A stretch of DNA of 7,394 nucleotides from Agrobacterium fabrum (GTDB taxonomy: Bacteria > Pseudomonadota > Alphaproteobacteria > Rhizobiales > Rhizobiaceae): assembly GCA_003241215.1 (NCBI GenBank), contig QFOL01000196.1:1-7394 (forward strand). Direction: 5' to 3'. A program made the translations under genes and the position numbers. Every line of letters starts with the position of its first letter. The stretch's first letter is position 1. The notes beneath the pieces were generated by a model, which searched no databases, was not told the DNA's origin, and saw only the letters and a program-made list of their open reading frames with translations. Positions 1 to 5,906 of this stretch are shown here, piece by piece.

Positions 1-80
1 GTGGCGGTTCGCTCTCCGTCCTCGGTTTCCAGAACCTGACCCGTCCGAAATCCTACCATCTGAAGAAAGTCACGAAATGA
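1..80 (+). CDS. 3' end of upstream gene, possibly aldehyde dehydrogenase (partial)
   Basis: Only the last 25 codons are present, with the frame running from base 3 to a TGA at 78-80. The tail reads GGSLSVLGFQ followed by NLTRPKSYHLKKVTK. A C-terminal 'LG(F)..(L)TRPKSYHL' resembles the tail of some NAD(P)-dependent aldehyde dehydrogenases, and an aldehyde dehydrogenase is a natural partner for the alcohol dehydrogenase that follows. The stop overlaps the next start as ATGA, so the two genes are almost certainly co-transcribed and translationally coupled. That the segment is coding is well supported by this coupling; the family name is tentative, because no catalytic residue lies inside the window. 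Confidence 0.5.
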   Translation, partial: GGSLSVLGFQNLTRPKSYHLKKVTK

Positions 81-1222
81 ATATCGTCGCCAACTGGAGT
101 TATCCCACCGCCGTCAAGCTTGGCCGTGGCCGGATCAAGGAACTGGCAGAAGCCTGCAAGACGCTCGGCATCAAAAAGCCGCTGCTTGTCACGGATCGCG
201 GCCTTGCCAACATGGCGATCACCGCGCATGCGCTCGATGTGCTGGAAGAGGCGGGCCTCGGCCGGGCGATCTTTGCCGAAGTCGATCCGAACCCGAACGA
301 GATCAACATGGAAGCCGGCGTGAAGGTTTACCGCGACGGCGGCCATGACGGCGTCGTCGCCTTCGGCGGCGGCTCGGGCCTCGATCTTGGCAAGACCATC
401 GCCTTCATGGCCGGGCAGACGCGTCCTGTCTGGGATTTCGAGGATATCGGCGATTGGTGGACGCGGGCGGATGCCTCGAAGATTGCGCCCATCGTTGCGG
501 TTCCCACGACAGCCGGCACCGGTTCGGAAGTCGGACGCGCCAGCGTCATCACCAATTCGCAGACCCATGTGAAGAAGATCATCTTCCATCCGAAGATGCT
601 GCCGGGCGTCGTCATCTGCGATCCGGAGCTGACGGTCGGCATGCCGAAGGTCATCACGGCGGGCACGGGTATGGACGCCTTTGCCCATTGCCTCGAAGCC
701 TATTCGTCGCCTTTCTATCATCCGATGAGCGCCGGCGTGGCGCTTGAGGGCCTGCGGCTCGTCAAGGAATTCCTGCCGCGCGCCTATAAGGACGGCACCG
801 ATATCGAGGCGCGCACCAATATGATGGCGGCGGCGGCGATGGGGGCGGTCGCCTTCCAGAAGGGTCTCGGCGCAATCCATTCCCTGTCGCACCCCATCGG
901 CGCGGTCTACAATACCCATCACGGCATGACTAACGCCGTTGTCATGCCGGCGGTGCTGCGTTTCAATCGCCCCGCCATTGAAGACAAGATCGCGCGCGCG
1001 GCCGCCTATCTCGGCATTTCCGGCGGCTTCGACGGCTTCTACGATTATGTGCTGGAGCTTCGCAGGGAACTCGGCGTGCCGGAAAACCTGACCGCCATGG
1101 GCATCAAGCCTGATCGTATCGACGAGCTGACGGCGGAGGCAATCAAGGATCCGAGCTGCGGCGGTAATCCGGTGCCGATGACGCTGGAGAATACAAAGAA
1201 GCTGTTCGAGGACTGCTTCTGA
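77..1222 (+). CDS. Iron-containing alcohol dehydrogenase
   Basis: A 381-residue protein of the usual length for the group III (Fe-dependent) alcohol dehydrogenase family, which interconverts alcohols and aldehydes with NAD(P) in the cytoplasm. The N-terminal dinucleotide-binding half carries the GGGS motif at residues 97-100, followed by GLDLGK, and the PTTAGTGSEV block at about 143-152. The metal site is complete by comparison with E. coli FucO: D200 and H204 in GMDAFAHCLEAY, H268 in AIHSLSHPIG, and H282 in NTHHG; H272 is the additional conserved histidine. The ATG overlaps the stop of the upstream gene (ATGA), which fixes the start and implies translational coupling. The substrate cannot be read from sequence. 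If the upstream gene is an aldehyde dehydrogenase, the pair would oxidise an alcohol to its acid in two steps (inference). Confidence 0.95.
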   Translation: MNIVANWSYPTAVKLGRGRIKELAEACKTLGIKKPLLVTDRGLANMAITAHALDVLEEAGLGRAIFAEVDPNPNEINMEAGVKVYRDGGHDGVVAFGGGSGLDLGKTIAFMAGQTRPVWDFEDIGDWWTRADASKIAPIVAVPTTAGTGSEVGRASVITNSQTHVKKIIFHPKMLPGVVICDPELTVGMPKVITAGTGMDAFAHCLEAYSSPFYHPMSAGVALEGLRLVKEFLPRAYKDGTDIEARTNMMAAAAMGAVAFQKGLGAIHSLSHPIGAVYNTHHGMTNAVVMPAVLRFNRPAIEDKIARAAAYLGISGGFDGFYDYVLELRRELGVPENLTAMGIKPDRIDELTAEAIKDPSCGGNPVPMTLENTKKLFEDCF

Positions 1223-1236
1223 TGAGCCTTGCCATT

Positions 1237-1261
1237 CGCTAGGTTTATGAGAGCCCTAGCG
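1237..1261 (+). other. Weak hairpin after the alcohol dehydrogenase
   Basis: A 7-bp perfect inverted repeat (CGCTAGG 1237-1243, CCTAGCG 1255-1261) with an 11-nt loop lies 15 bases after the stop. There is no immediate T run (a GGTTTT follows about 6 bases later), so it is at best a weak terminator or a processing/stability hairpin. Confidence 0.3.
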
Positions 1262-1274
1262 GGTGCGGTTTTCG

Positions 1275-1393
1275 CCTTCTCCCCGAGGGGGAGAAGGTCG
1301 CGGCAGCGGGATGAGGGGGCAAGGCCAGCGATAGATCGAGAGCTGGCCCCCTCATCCGACCCTTCGGGCCACCTTCTCCCCGGCGGGGAGAAG
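1275..1393. repeat. Nested palindromic intergenic repeat, RIME-like
   Basis: Two self-complementary hairpins flank a third inverted pair. The left hairpin is CCTTCTCCCC (1275-1284) with GGGGAGAAGG (1288-1297), a 10-bp stem. The right hairpin is CTTCTCCCC (1373-1381) with GGGGAGAAG (1385-1393), a 9-bp stem. Between them ATGAGGGGGC (1311-1320) pairs with GCCCCCTCAT (1346-1355), and GCCAGC (1324-1329) with GCTGGC (1342-1347, overlapping by two bases). The two halves are therefore roughly mirror copies, and the whole element could fold as a cruciform or a long branched hairpin. Sequences of this type are abundant between genes in Rhizobium, Sinorhizobium and Agrobacterium (RIME-type mosaic elements); the assignment is from memory of that pattern. 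It contains no supported gene. Confidence 0.8.
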
Positions 1394-1457
1394 AAACCGT
1401 GCTGCAACATCGTGTCCTGCATCAGGGCAGGGCTGAGATACGACCCGCAATCCATAG

Positions 1458-1487
1458 AGCCCGCGATGATCCAGTCGCGGGCTTTTT
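1458..1487 (+). terminator. Strong intrinsic terminator
   Basis: A perfect 9-bp GC-rich stem, AGCCCGCGA (1458-1466) with TCGCGGGCT (1475-1483), has an 8-nt loop and is followed by a T run to 1487 and then GTT. It lies 235 bases past the alcohol dehydrogenase stop and 120 bases before the ParA-like gene, with the palindromic repeat in between. It either ends the dehydrogenase operon at a distance or ends a short unrecognised transcript starting after the repeat. Confidence 0.85.
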
Positions 1488-1512
1488 GTTGCGGCGCATA
1501 ATCGTTCTTAGC

Positions 1513-1547
1513 CTTTTCTTAACCATGTTCGTAAAGGTTATGGAAAG
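1513..1547. promoter_or_regulatory. Imperfect inverted repeat upstream of the ParA-like gene
   Basis: CTTTTCTTAACC (1513-1524) and GGTTATGGAAAG (1536-1547) are complementary at 10 of 12 positions around an 11-nt centre. The element sits between the terminator and the ParA-like gene, about 60 bases before its ATG, so it could be an operator or part of the promoter region. I could not place a convincing -35/-10 pair here. It does not fit the CtrA TTAA-N7-TTAA spacing. Confidence 0.3.
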
Positions 1548-1607
1548 CACCATGATTGGCTCGGTGCGTGAATGAGCATGAAATGGCTCTGATCAACAGG
1601 GGATATC

Positions 1608-2324
1608 ATGCCTGTCATTACTTTTGCCAACACCAAGGGCGGCGCGGGAAAAACCACGGCCGTGCTGCTTCTGGCGACTGAACTCGCCCGCAGCGGCCAC
1701 CGCGTGACGGTTCTGGATGCCGATCCGCAATTGTGGATTTCCCGCTGGTACGAATTATCAGGCGAGATCGAAAATCTCTCGGTGATTTCGCATGTGACGA
1801 TGGCCTCCATCGAAGGCCATATTCGCGAAAACACTGTTAATACCGACTGTTTCATCATCGATCTGCCGGGGGCGAAAAGCCCGCTTCTGACCATGGCGCT
1901 CGGTATTTCCGATCATGTGCTGATCCCGGTTCAGGGCTCAGCCATGGATGCGCGCGGGGCCGCCGAGGTTCTGGACCACATCGAATTCCTGAACCGCAAG
2001 ATGGGCAAGGCGATTGCCCACTCGATCGTTTTGACGCGGGTCAACGCCATGGTGGCGACGCGCTCGCTCCTTCTCGTCAAGATGCTGCTGGCTGAGAAGA
2101 ATGTTTCGGTTCTGAATACCGCGATTGTCGAGAGAGCGGCCTATCGCGATATTTTCGATTATGGCGGCACGCTTCTCTGTCTCGACAAGGACAAGGTCAG
2201 CAATATCGACAAGGCGGTGGAAAATGCGAAGGCTTTCGCGGGCGACGTGCTCGACCTTCTGCCAAAACGGCCTATGCGGTTCGGCACGCAACCCATGCGC
2301 CTTTTCACCCGCAAGGCCGCCTGA
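1608..2324 (+). CDS. Orphan ParA-family (VirC1-like) ATPase
   Basis: A 238-residue single-domain P-loop ATPase of the ParA/MinD group. The deviant Walker A motif KGGAGKTT is at residues 10-17, with signature lysine K10 and catalytic K15. Switch I (DADP) is at 37-40, and the Walker B-type strand FIIDLPG is at 82-88 with D85. Proteins of this kind dimerise on ATP and bind DNA nonspecifically to position plasmids, chromosomes or protein clusters. There is no N-terminal helix-turn-helix, unlike plasmid RepA/ParA types. The size and single-domain layout resemble VirC1, the Ti-plasmid protein that helps T-DNA processing, and its chromosomal relatives. The tail (about 220-238) is basic, with PMRFG and PMRLF in near repeat. 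No parB, parS or relaxase gene is adjacent, so its cargo is unknown. The start is supported by AGGGG at 1598-1602, five bases before ATG. It appears to be a single-gene unit between two hairpins. Confidence 0.88.
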   Translation: MPVITFANTKGGAGKTTAVLLLATELARSGHRVTVLDADPQLWISRWYELSGEIENLSVISHVTMASIEGHIRENTVNTDCFIIDLPGAKSPLLTMALGISDHVLIPVQGSAMDARGAAEVLDHIEFLNRKMGKAIAHSIVLTRVNAMVATRSLLLVKMLLAEKNVSVLNTAIVERAAYRDIFDYGGTLLCLDKDKVSNIDKAVENAKAFAGDVLDLLPKRPMRFGTQPMRLFTRKAA

Positions 2325-2347
2325 AACACGGGCTCTAAACATTCACT

Positions 2348-2376
2348 CCGTTTGCGGCGTTCATCACCGCAAACGG
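2348..2376 (+). terminator. Hairpin after the ParA-like gene, possible terminator
   Basis: A perfect 10-bp stem, CCGTTTGCGG (2348-2357) with CCGCAAACGG (2367-2376), has a 9-nt loop and starts 24 bases after the ParA-like stop. Neither strand has a T run next to it, so it would be a non-canonical terminator or a 3'-end stabilising hairpin. Confidence 0.5.
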
Positions 2377-2457
2377 GAGACCACGGCTTCCTGACGGGCG
2401 GTCTGTCACCCGTGTGCGGCTAGCGGCCGCCACTTTTCACTGTCCTCAATTATTCGC

Positions 2458-2486
2458 TTGATTTGGAAATGATCGTTTCCTATATT
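2458..2486 (+). promoter_or_regulatory. tetR promoter, operator inside the spacer
   Basis: TTGATT (2458-2463) and TATATT (2481-2486) are separated by exactly 17 bases, a good sigma-70-type match. The spacer holds the palindrome described as operator 1. A start point about 7 bases past the -10 would fall at about 2493, which is the A of the proposed ATG. No Shine-Dalgarno sequence lies between the -10 and that ATG, so the mRNA is probably leaderless (inference). Confidence 0.65.
2465..2480. promoter_or_regulatory. TetR operator 1 (autoregulatory)
   Basis: GGAAATGATCGTTTCC has 5-bp inverted arms GGAAA/TTTCC and matches the reverse complement of operator 2 at 14 of 16 positions. It occupies nearly the whole -35/-10 spacer of the regulator's own promoter, so bound repressor would block RNA polymerase directly. 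Binding by the adjacent TetR protein is inferred from position and from the paired copies. Confidence 0.72.
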
Positions 2487-2492
2487 GCGATC

Positions 2493-3116
2493 ATGACCAA
2501 TATCACCCGACCCAATTCCCAGGAACAGCGCCATCGCGGCAGGCCACGCGAGTTTGACGTCGACCGTGCGCTCGATGGTGCGATCCGCGTCTTTTCAAGA
2601 CGCGGTTATCACGCCACTTCCGTCGGCGATCTCACCGATGCGATGGAGCTGGCGCAGGGCAGTCTCTACAAGGCCTTCAAGGACAAGAAGGCCATCTTCA
2701 TCGCCACGATGGAGCGTTACAGGATCGTGCAGACCGAGCGTTTCGAGGCGGCGGTGGCCGGTTGTGATACCGGTTATGAACGTCTGAGGGCAGGCCTGAT
2801 GTTCTATGCGGAACGGTCGCATGGCGGTGTCGGCTCTGACGGATGTCTGGTGGTTGGCGCCGCTGCCGATCTGGCGGCTCTGGACGACGATATTGCAATC
2901 GTGGTCCAGCGGGCCGTGAAGGCGAGGGAGCGGATCGTCGCCCGCCTCGTCGCCGAAGGACAGAAGGATGGTTCCGTGTGTTCCAAGGCCGATCCCGACG
3001 ATCTCGCCCGGGCGATGCTGTGCATGATGTATGGCATGCGGGTGGTGGGAAAGACGGGGCGCAGCCTCAAAGACATGGTGGCCGTGGTGGATATCGCCAT
3101 GAAGCTTGCCGATTGA
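2493..3116 (+). CDS. TetR-family transcriptional repressor of the adjacent MFS gene
   Basis: A 207-residue protein, typical TetR length. Residues about 22-73 form the N-terminal helix-turn-helix domain (ALDGAIRVFSRRGYHATSVG, then LTDAMELAQGSLYKAFKDKK), with the recognition helix around AQGSLYKAF. The rest is an all-helical ligand-binding and dimerisation domain. Cys118, in SDGCLVVGAAADLA, sits where some TetR regulators have a conserved 'GCL' cysteine; C91, C163 and C177 are also present. I chose ATG 2493 over the in-frame ATG 2463 because 2463 overlaps the -35 and would place the operator and the -10 inside the coding region, whereas 2493 coincides with the predicted transcription start. The gene lies 47 bases before the exporter and probably represses both itself and the exporter until a ligand binds. 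The inducer is unknown. Confidence 0.92.
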   Translation: MTNITRPNSQEQRHRGRPREFDVDRALDGAIRVFSRRGYHATSVGDLTDAMELAQGSLYKAFKDKKAIFIATMERYRIVQTERFEAAVAGCDTGYERLRAGLMFYAERSHGGVGSDGCLVVGAAADLAALDDDIAIVVQRAVKARERIVARLVAEGQKDGSVCSKADPDDLARAMLCMMYGMRVVGKTGRSLKDMVAVVDIAMKLAD

Positions 3117-3120
3117 TTTT

Positions 3121-3152
3121 TTGACTATTTAGGAAACGATTGTTTCCATATT
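3121..3152 (+). promoter_or_regulatory. Probable promoter region of the MFS exporter
   Basis: A TTGACT (3121-3126) lies just after the tetR stop and CATATT (3147-3152) is the best downstream AT-rich hexamer, but the spacing is 20 bases and is not ideal. The operator palindrome fills the interval. The exact promoter elements are uncertain; that a separate regulated promoter exists here is inferred from the second operator copy. Confidence 0.4.
3132..3147. promoter_or_regulatory. TetR operator 2, in front of the exporter
   Basis: GGAAACGATTGTTTCC is an inverted repeat with 6-bp perfect arms (GGAAAC 3132-3137, GTTTCC 3142-3147) around a 4-bp centre. Its reverse complement GGAAACAATCGTTTCC differs from operator 1 at only two positions. 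It lies 16 bases upstream of the exporter ATG, placing the exporter under the same repressor. Confidence 0.75.
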
Positions 3153-3163
3153 GGAGAAAAGTG

Positions 3164-4369
3164 ATGACGATGCGTGTAATTGATGGGGATGATGCTGAGG
3201 CAACATCCATTTCCCCTGCTTTGACTTTCCTTTTGGCGACAGCCTGCGGACTGATTGCCGCCAATCTTTATTATGGCCAGCCGCTGGCTGGCATTATCGG
3301 TGCGGAGCTTGGTCTTTCCGCCGGCGCGACGGGTCTGATCGTAACCTTGACCCAGATCGGTTACGGTATTGGTCTGCTGTTTGTCGTGCCGCTTGGCGAT
3401 CTCGTTGAAAACCGCAAGCTGGTGGTCGGTTCCGTCTCGATGGCGGTGCTTTCCCTCGCCGCCTCGGCATTCGCACCGCATGCGGCGCCGTTTCTGATTG
3501 CCGCCTTCCTGGTCGGCGTCAGTTCGGTGGCTGTGCAGGTCATCGTTCCCTATGCCGCCCATATGGCGCCGCACGCCATTCGCGGCCGGGTGGTCGGCAA
3601 TGTCATGAGCGGGTTGATGGCCGGCATCATGCTGGCGCGGCCGGTTTCCAGCCTGCTGTCGGAAGTGGTTTCCTGGCGCGGTGTGTTTCTGACATCAGCG
3701 TCAGTCATGGCGCTTCTTGCCGTCGTGCTTTTCCGGCGTCTGCCCGTCCGCATGCCGGATGCGCGGCTGAGTTATGGCGCCTTGATGGCCTCGATGGGCA
3801 GGCTTGCGCTGCACACGCCGATCCTGCGGCGGCGGGCGATCTACCACGCCTTCCTGTTTGCGGCCTTCAGCCTGTTCTGGACCACGACACCGCTTTATCT
3901 GAGCGGACCGCATTTCAATCTGAGTCAGGGTGAAATCGCGCTATTCGCACTGGCCGGTGCGGCCGGCACCGTGGCTGCGCCGATTGCCGGGCGGATGGCC
4001 GATCGTGGCTGGACCCGTGCGGCCACCTTCTTTGCACTGGCGTCGGTGGCGCTCTCCTTCGCCGTCACGCATCTTGCGCCGGAAGGCTCGCATCTGGCGC
4101 TCGCCATTCTGGTCGTCGCGGCCATCGTTCTGGATTTCGGCGTCACCACCAATCTGGTGCTCGGCCAGCGCGCCATCTTCACGCTCGGAGCGGAATTCCG
4201 CAGCCGCCTGAACGGCATCTATATGGCGACGTTCTTCATGGGCGGTGCAATCGGTTCCGCCGTCGGCGGCTGGGCCTATGCCGTCGGTGAATGGCAAGCC
4301 GCCTCGTGGATTGGCTTCGCCTTGCCGGTGGCAGCCCTGCTTTATTTCCTTACGGAAAAACGCGACTGA
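3164..4369 (+). CDS. MFS transporter (DHA1-like drug/metabolite exporter)
   Basis: A 401-residue inner-membrane protein with about 12 hydrophobic segments, roughly at 21-43, 54-76, 86-104, 108-130, 140-163, 173-190, 225-247, 257-276, 286-303, 310-328, 352-373 and 380-397, and a central loop near 191-222. Signatures include NLYYGQP at 34-40 in helix 1, a motif A-like loop between helices 2 and 3 (PLGDLVENRKL, 76-86), and LARPVSSLL in helix 5. These fit the 12-helix proton-coupled exporters of the AraJ/YnfM type (COG2814-like). The start at ATG 3164 is preceded by GGAG at 3153-3156, seven bases away; the in-frame TTG at 3140 lies inside the operator and is unlikely. The divergence of motif A from the textbook GxLaDrxGrk is mild. 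It is probably induced by its own substrate through the upstream TetR protein; the substrate is unknown. Confidence 0.93.
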   Translation: MTMRVIDGDDAEATSISPALTFLLATACGLIAANLYYGQPLAGIIGAELGLSAGATGLIVTLTQIGYGIGLLFVVPLGDLVENRKLVVGSVSMAVLSLAASAFAPHAAPFLIAAFLVGVSSVAVQVIVPYAAHMAPHAIRGRVVGNVMSGLMAGIMLARPVSSLLSEVVSWRGVFLTSASVMALLAVVLFRRLPVRMPDARLSYGALMASMGRLALHTPILRRRAIYHAFLFAAFSLFWTTTPLYLSGPHFNLSQGEIALFALAGAAGTVAAPIAGRMADRGWTRAATFFALASVALSFAVTHLAPEGSHLALAILVVAAIVLDFGVTTNLVLGQRAIFTLGAEFRSRLNGIYMATFFMGGAIGSAVGGWAYAVGEWQAASWIGFALPVAALLYFLTEKRD

Positions 4370-4383
4370 AACGCCACCAAATA

Positions 4384-4417
4384 AAAAAGCCCGGCGGACC
4401 AAACCGCCGGGCTTTTT
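4384..4417. terminator. Bidirectional intrinsic terminator shared by converging genes
   Basis: A 14-bp perfect stem (4384-4397 with 4404-4417) has core AGCCCGGCGG/CCGCCGGGCT and a 6-nt loop. A-runs on the left arm and T-runs on the right give a U tract on both strands. It starts 15 bases after the exporter stop and lies 20 bases past the minus-strand L,D-transpeptidase stop, so it serves both. Confidence 0.95.
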
Positions 4418-4436
4418 CTTTTTCTTTCGGTCGATC

Positions 4437-5825
4437 CTATTCCGCGAATTCGACCACCACGCCGGGGCGGACCATTTTCGCCAGTTCGGTCGCATCCCAG
4501 TTGGTCAGGCGGATACAGCCGTGGCTGTTGGTCTTGCCGATCTTGGACGGCTCCGGCGTGCCGTGAATGCCGTAGGTCGGTTTCGACAGCGCAATCCAGA
4601 CCGTGCCGACCGGACCGTTCGGACCCGGCGGAATCTGCAGGATCTTGTCGTTCTGGCCCTGCTTGAAGTTGATCTTCGGATTGTAGGTATAGCCGGGATT
4701 GAGCGCGATACGCTCGACCGTATGCGTGCCGCTCGGCGAGGGCGTGTCCGTGGAACCGATGGTGGCCGGATAGGCGGCGATCAGATTGCCATCCTGACCA
4801 TAGGCGAAGACCTGCTTGATGCCCTTATGGGCGACGATGCGGGCCACCTGTCCCTTTTTCGTCTCGCCCGGATTGACCACCTTGATGATGGTGCCGGGCA
4901 CGGAGAAATCGATGCCCGGGTTCAGTTCCTTCAGATAGTTCTCATCCATGTGGAAGCGTTCGGCGAGCGCTTCCGAAGTCTTGGTGAAGGAGAGGGCAGG
5001 CAGTTGCGACTTCTCGGCGTAGTCGTCCGGGATGGAGGCGACATAGGGGCCAGCGGCGTCGGCGGCGGTGATGGTGTAATCGACGATCGGCATGCCGCCG
5101 GAAGCGCGCAGACGCTCCAGAATGTCATCGGAATTGTTGGGGTCGAGCTTTTCGCCGGTCATGTCCTGCCAGGCGGCAATCGCCTTGTTGACGTTGTCGC
5201 CCATCTTGCCGTCGATAACGCCGGGCGAGATACCCTCGCGGTCGAGGAATGTCTGGAGCGCGACGATTTCCTGCCGCGAGCGATTGACCGGTGTGGTGAC
5301 AGGCGTATGCCGCTCGATCAGGTGTTCCGGTTGCGGGACGGCGGCCGTGGTGCTTTCGCCGGGCATTGGCTGGCCGAGCGGGCCGCTTTCAACCGTGCCG
5401 GGTGCGGGAACGGAGCCGGTATAGAAATTGTCGTCGGAGCCGTCGCCGCGATATTCGCGGTAATCGCGCACGCTGCCGTTGTCCTGATAGCCATAGTCGC
5501 GCGGCGGCTCACGATACTGGCCGCCGGGGGCGGGCGGATAATAGGTGGTGTCGCGCTGGCGCGCCTGCTGCCGCTGCTGGTAACCGGAGGGCATTTCGGT
5601 GGCGAGGAGATTGCCGTACTGGTCGTAAAACACCGTGCGTCCCATCGCATCGCGGCTGATGACGATATCGCCGCGCTCCGGCATGAAGTCGAGCACACGA
5701 CCATCAGGGGTCACCAGCATCGTCTGCTGATCGCCATAACGCTGCTGCGCGCCAGCCTGTAGCGGGGCGAAAACCGCCACTACCGCGACTGTCAGACCCA
5801 GAGCTGCGTTAAGAAACTGTTTCAC
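4437..5825 (-). CDS. Secreted L,D-transpeptidase (YkuD) with PG-binding domain
   Basis: A 462-residue exported enzyme that forms meso-DAP to meso-DAP (3-3) peptidoglycan crosslinks or attaches proteins to peptidoglycan in the periplasm. A Sec signal peptide lies at residues 1-26 (MKQFLNAALG, then LTVAVVAVFA, AGA cleavage). A Q/R/Y/P-rich, probably disordered linker covers about 80-180. A PG_binding_1-like domain (about 182-225; LQTFLDREGISPGVIDGKMG) and a LysM-like stretch (about 278-316; ALAERFHMDENYLKELNPG) follow. The YkuD catalytic domain (about 325-460) has H421 in the YGIHGT segment and the signature SHGCIRL at 434-440, with nucleophile C437 and R439. Start GTG 5825 is chosen because it begins the signal peptide and has AAGGGA (5836-5841) upstream; the in-frame GTG at 5861 would add 12 charged residues in front. 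Agrobacterium uses many such enzymes in polar growth. The upstream CtrA-like box suggests cell-cycle control. Confidence 0.95.
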   Translation of the reverse strand: MKQFLNAALGLTVAVVAVFAPLQAGAQQRYGDQQTMLVTPDGRVLDFMPERGDIVISRDAMGRTVFYDQYGNLLATEMPSGYQQRQQARQRDTTYYPPAPGGQYREPPRDYGYQDNGSVRDYREYRGDGSDDNFYTGSVPAPGTVESGPLGQPMPGESTTAAVPQPEHLIERHTPVTTPVNRSRQEIVALQTFLDREGISPGVIDGKMGDNVNKAIAAWQDMTGEKLDPNNSDDILERLRASGGMPIVDYTITAADAAGPYVASIPDDYAEKSQLPALSFTKTSEALAERFHMDENYLKELNPGIDFSVPGTIIKVVNPGETKKGQVARIVAHKGIKQVFAYGQDGNLIAAYPATIGSTDTPSPSGTHTVERIALNPGYTYNPKINFKQGQNDKILQIPPGPNGPVGTVWIALSKPTYGIHGTPEPSKIGKTNSHGCIRLTNWDATELAKMVRPGVVVEFAE

Positions 5826-5878
5826 GATTCTGCTATCCCTTGCTTGTTCATCGATAAACACACCGCAATCTTGACCCT

Positions 5879-5906
5879 ATTGTGAAAAAGGTGAATTCGC
5901 GGTTAA
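5879..5906 (-). promoter_or_regulatory. Candidate promoter of the L,D-transpeptidase
   Basis: Read on the minus strand, TTAACC (5906-5901) and CACAAT (5884-5879) are 16 bases apart. The -35 overlaps the second half of the CtrA-like box, the usual geometry of CtrA-activated promoters. The predicted start near 5872 would leave a leader of about 47 bases. The hexamers are weak by themselves. Confidence 0.4.

Noticed and set aside
53..922. Minus-strand open frame of 289 codons.
   Set aside because: It is antisense to the alcohol dehydrogenase, Arg/His/Asp-rich, and has no recognisable domain.
1429..1484. Possible TPP riboswitch: GGCTGAGATA near 1431-1440 followed by ACCCG and AA resembles part of the THI element.
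   Set aside because: The rest of the aptamer (the AACCTGATC segment and the 3' AGGGAA-type strand) is missing, the following sequence forms a simple terminator, and no thiamine gene follows.
1519..1535. CtrA-like half site TTAACCAT before the ParA-like gene.
   Set aside because: The second half (TAAA) is nine bases away instead of seven and is imperfect, so the box does not fit the consensus.
2463..2492. Earlier in-frame ATG for the TetR gene.
   Set aside because: It would overlap the -35 and put the operator and the -10 inside the coding sequence, and has no Shine-Dalgarno sequence.
3140..3163. TTG start extending the exporter by eight residues.
   Set aside because: It lies in the middle of the operator palindrome and has no ribosome binding site; ATG 3164 has GGAG at proper spacing.
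4245..5762. Long plus-strand open frame of 505 codons.
   Set aside because: It overlaps the end of the exporter, runs through the bidirectional terminator and lies antisense to the L,D-transpeptidase, whose catalytic motifs and signal peptide are clear. Its translation is Arg/Gly/Asp-rich, as expected of a shadow frame in GC-rich DNA.
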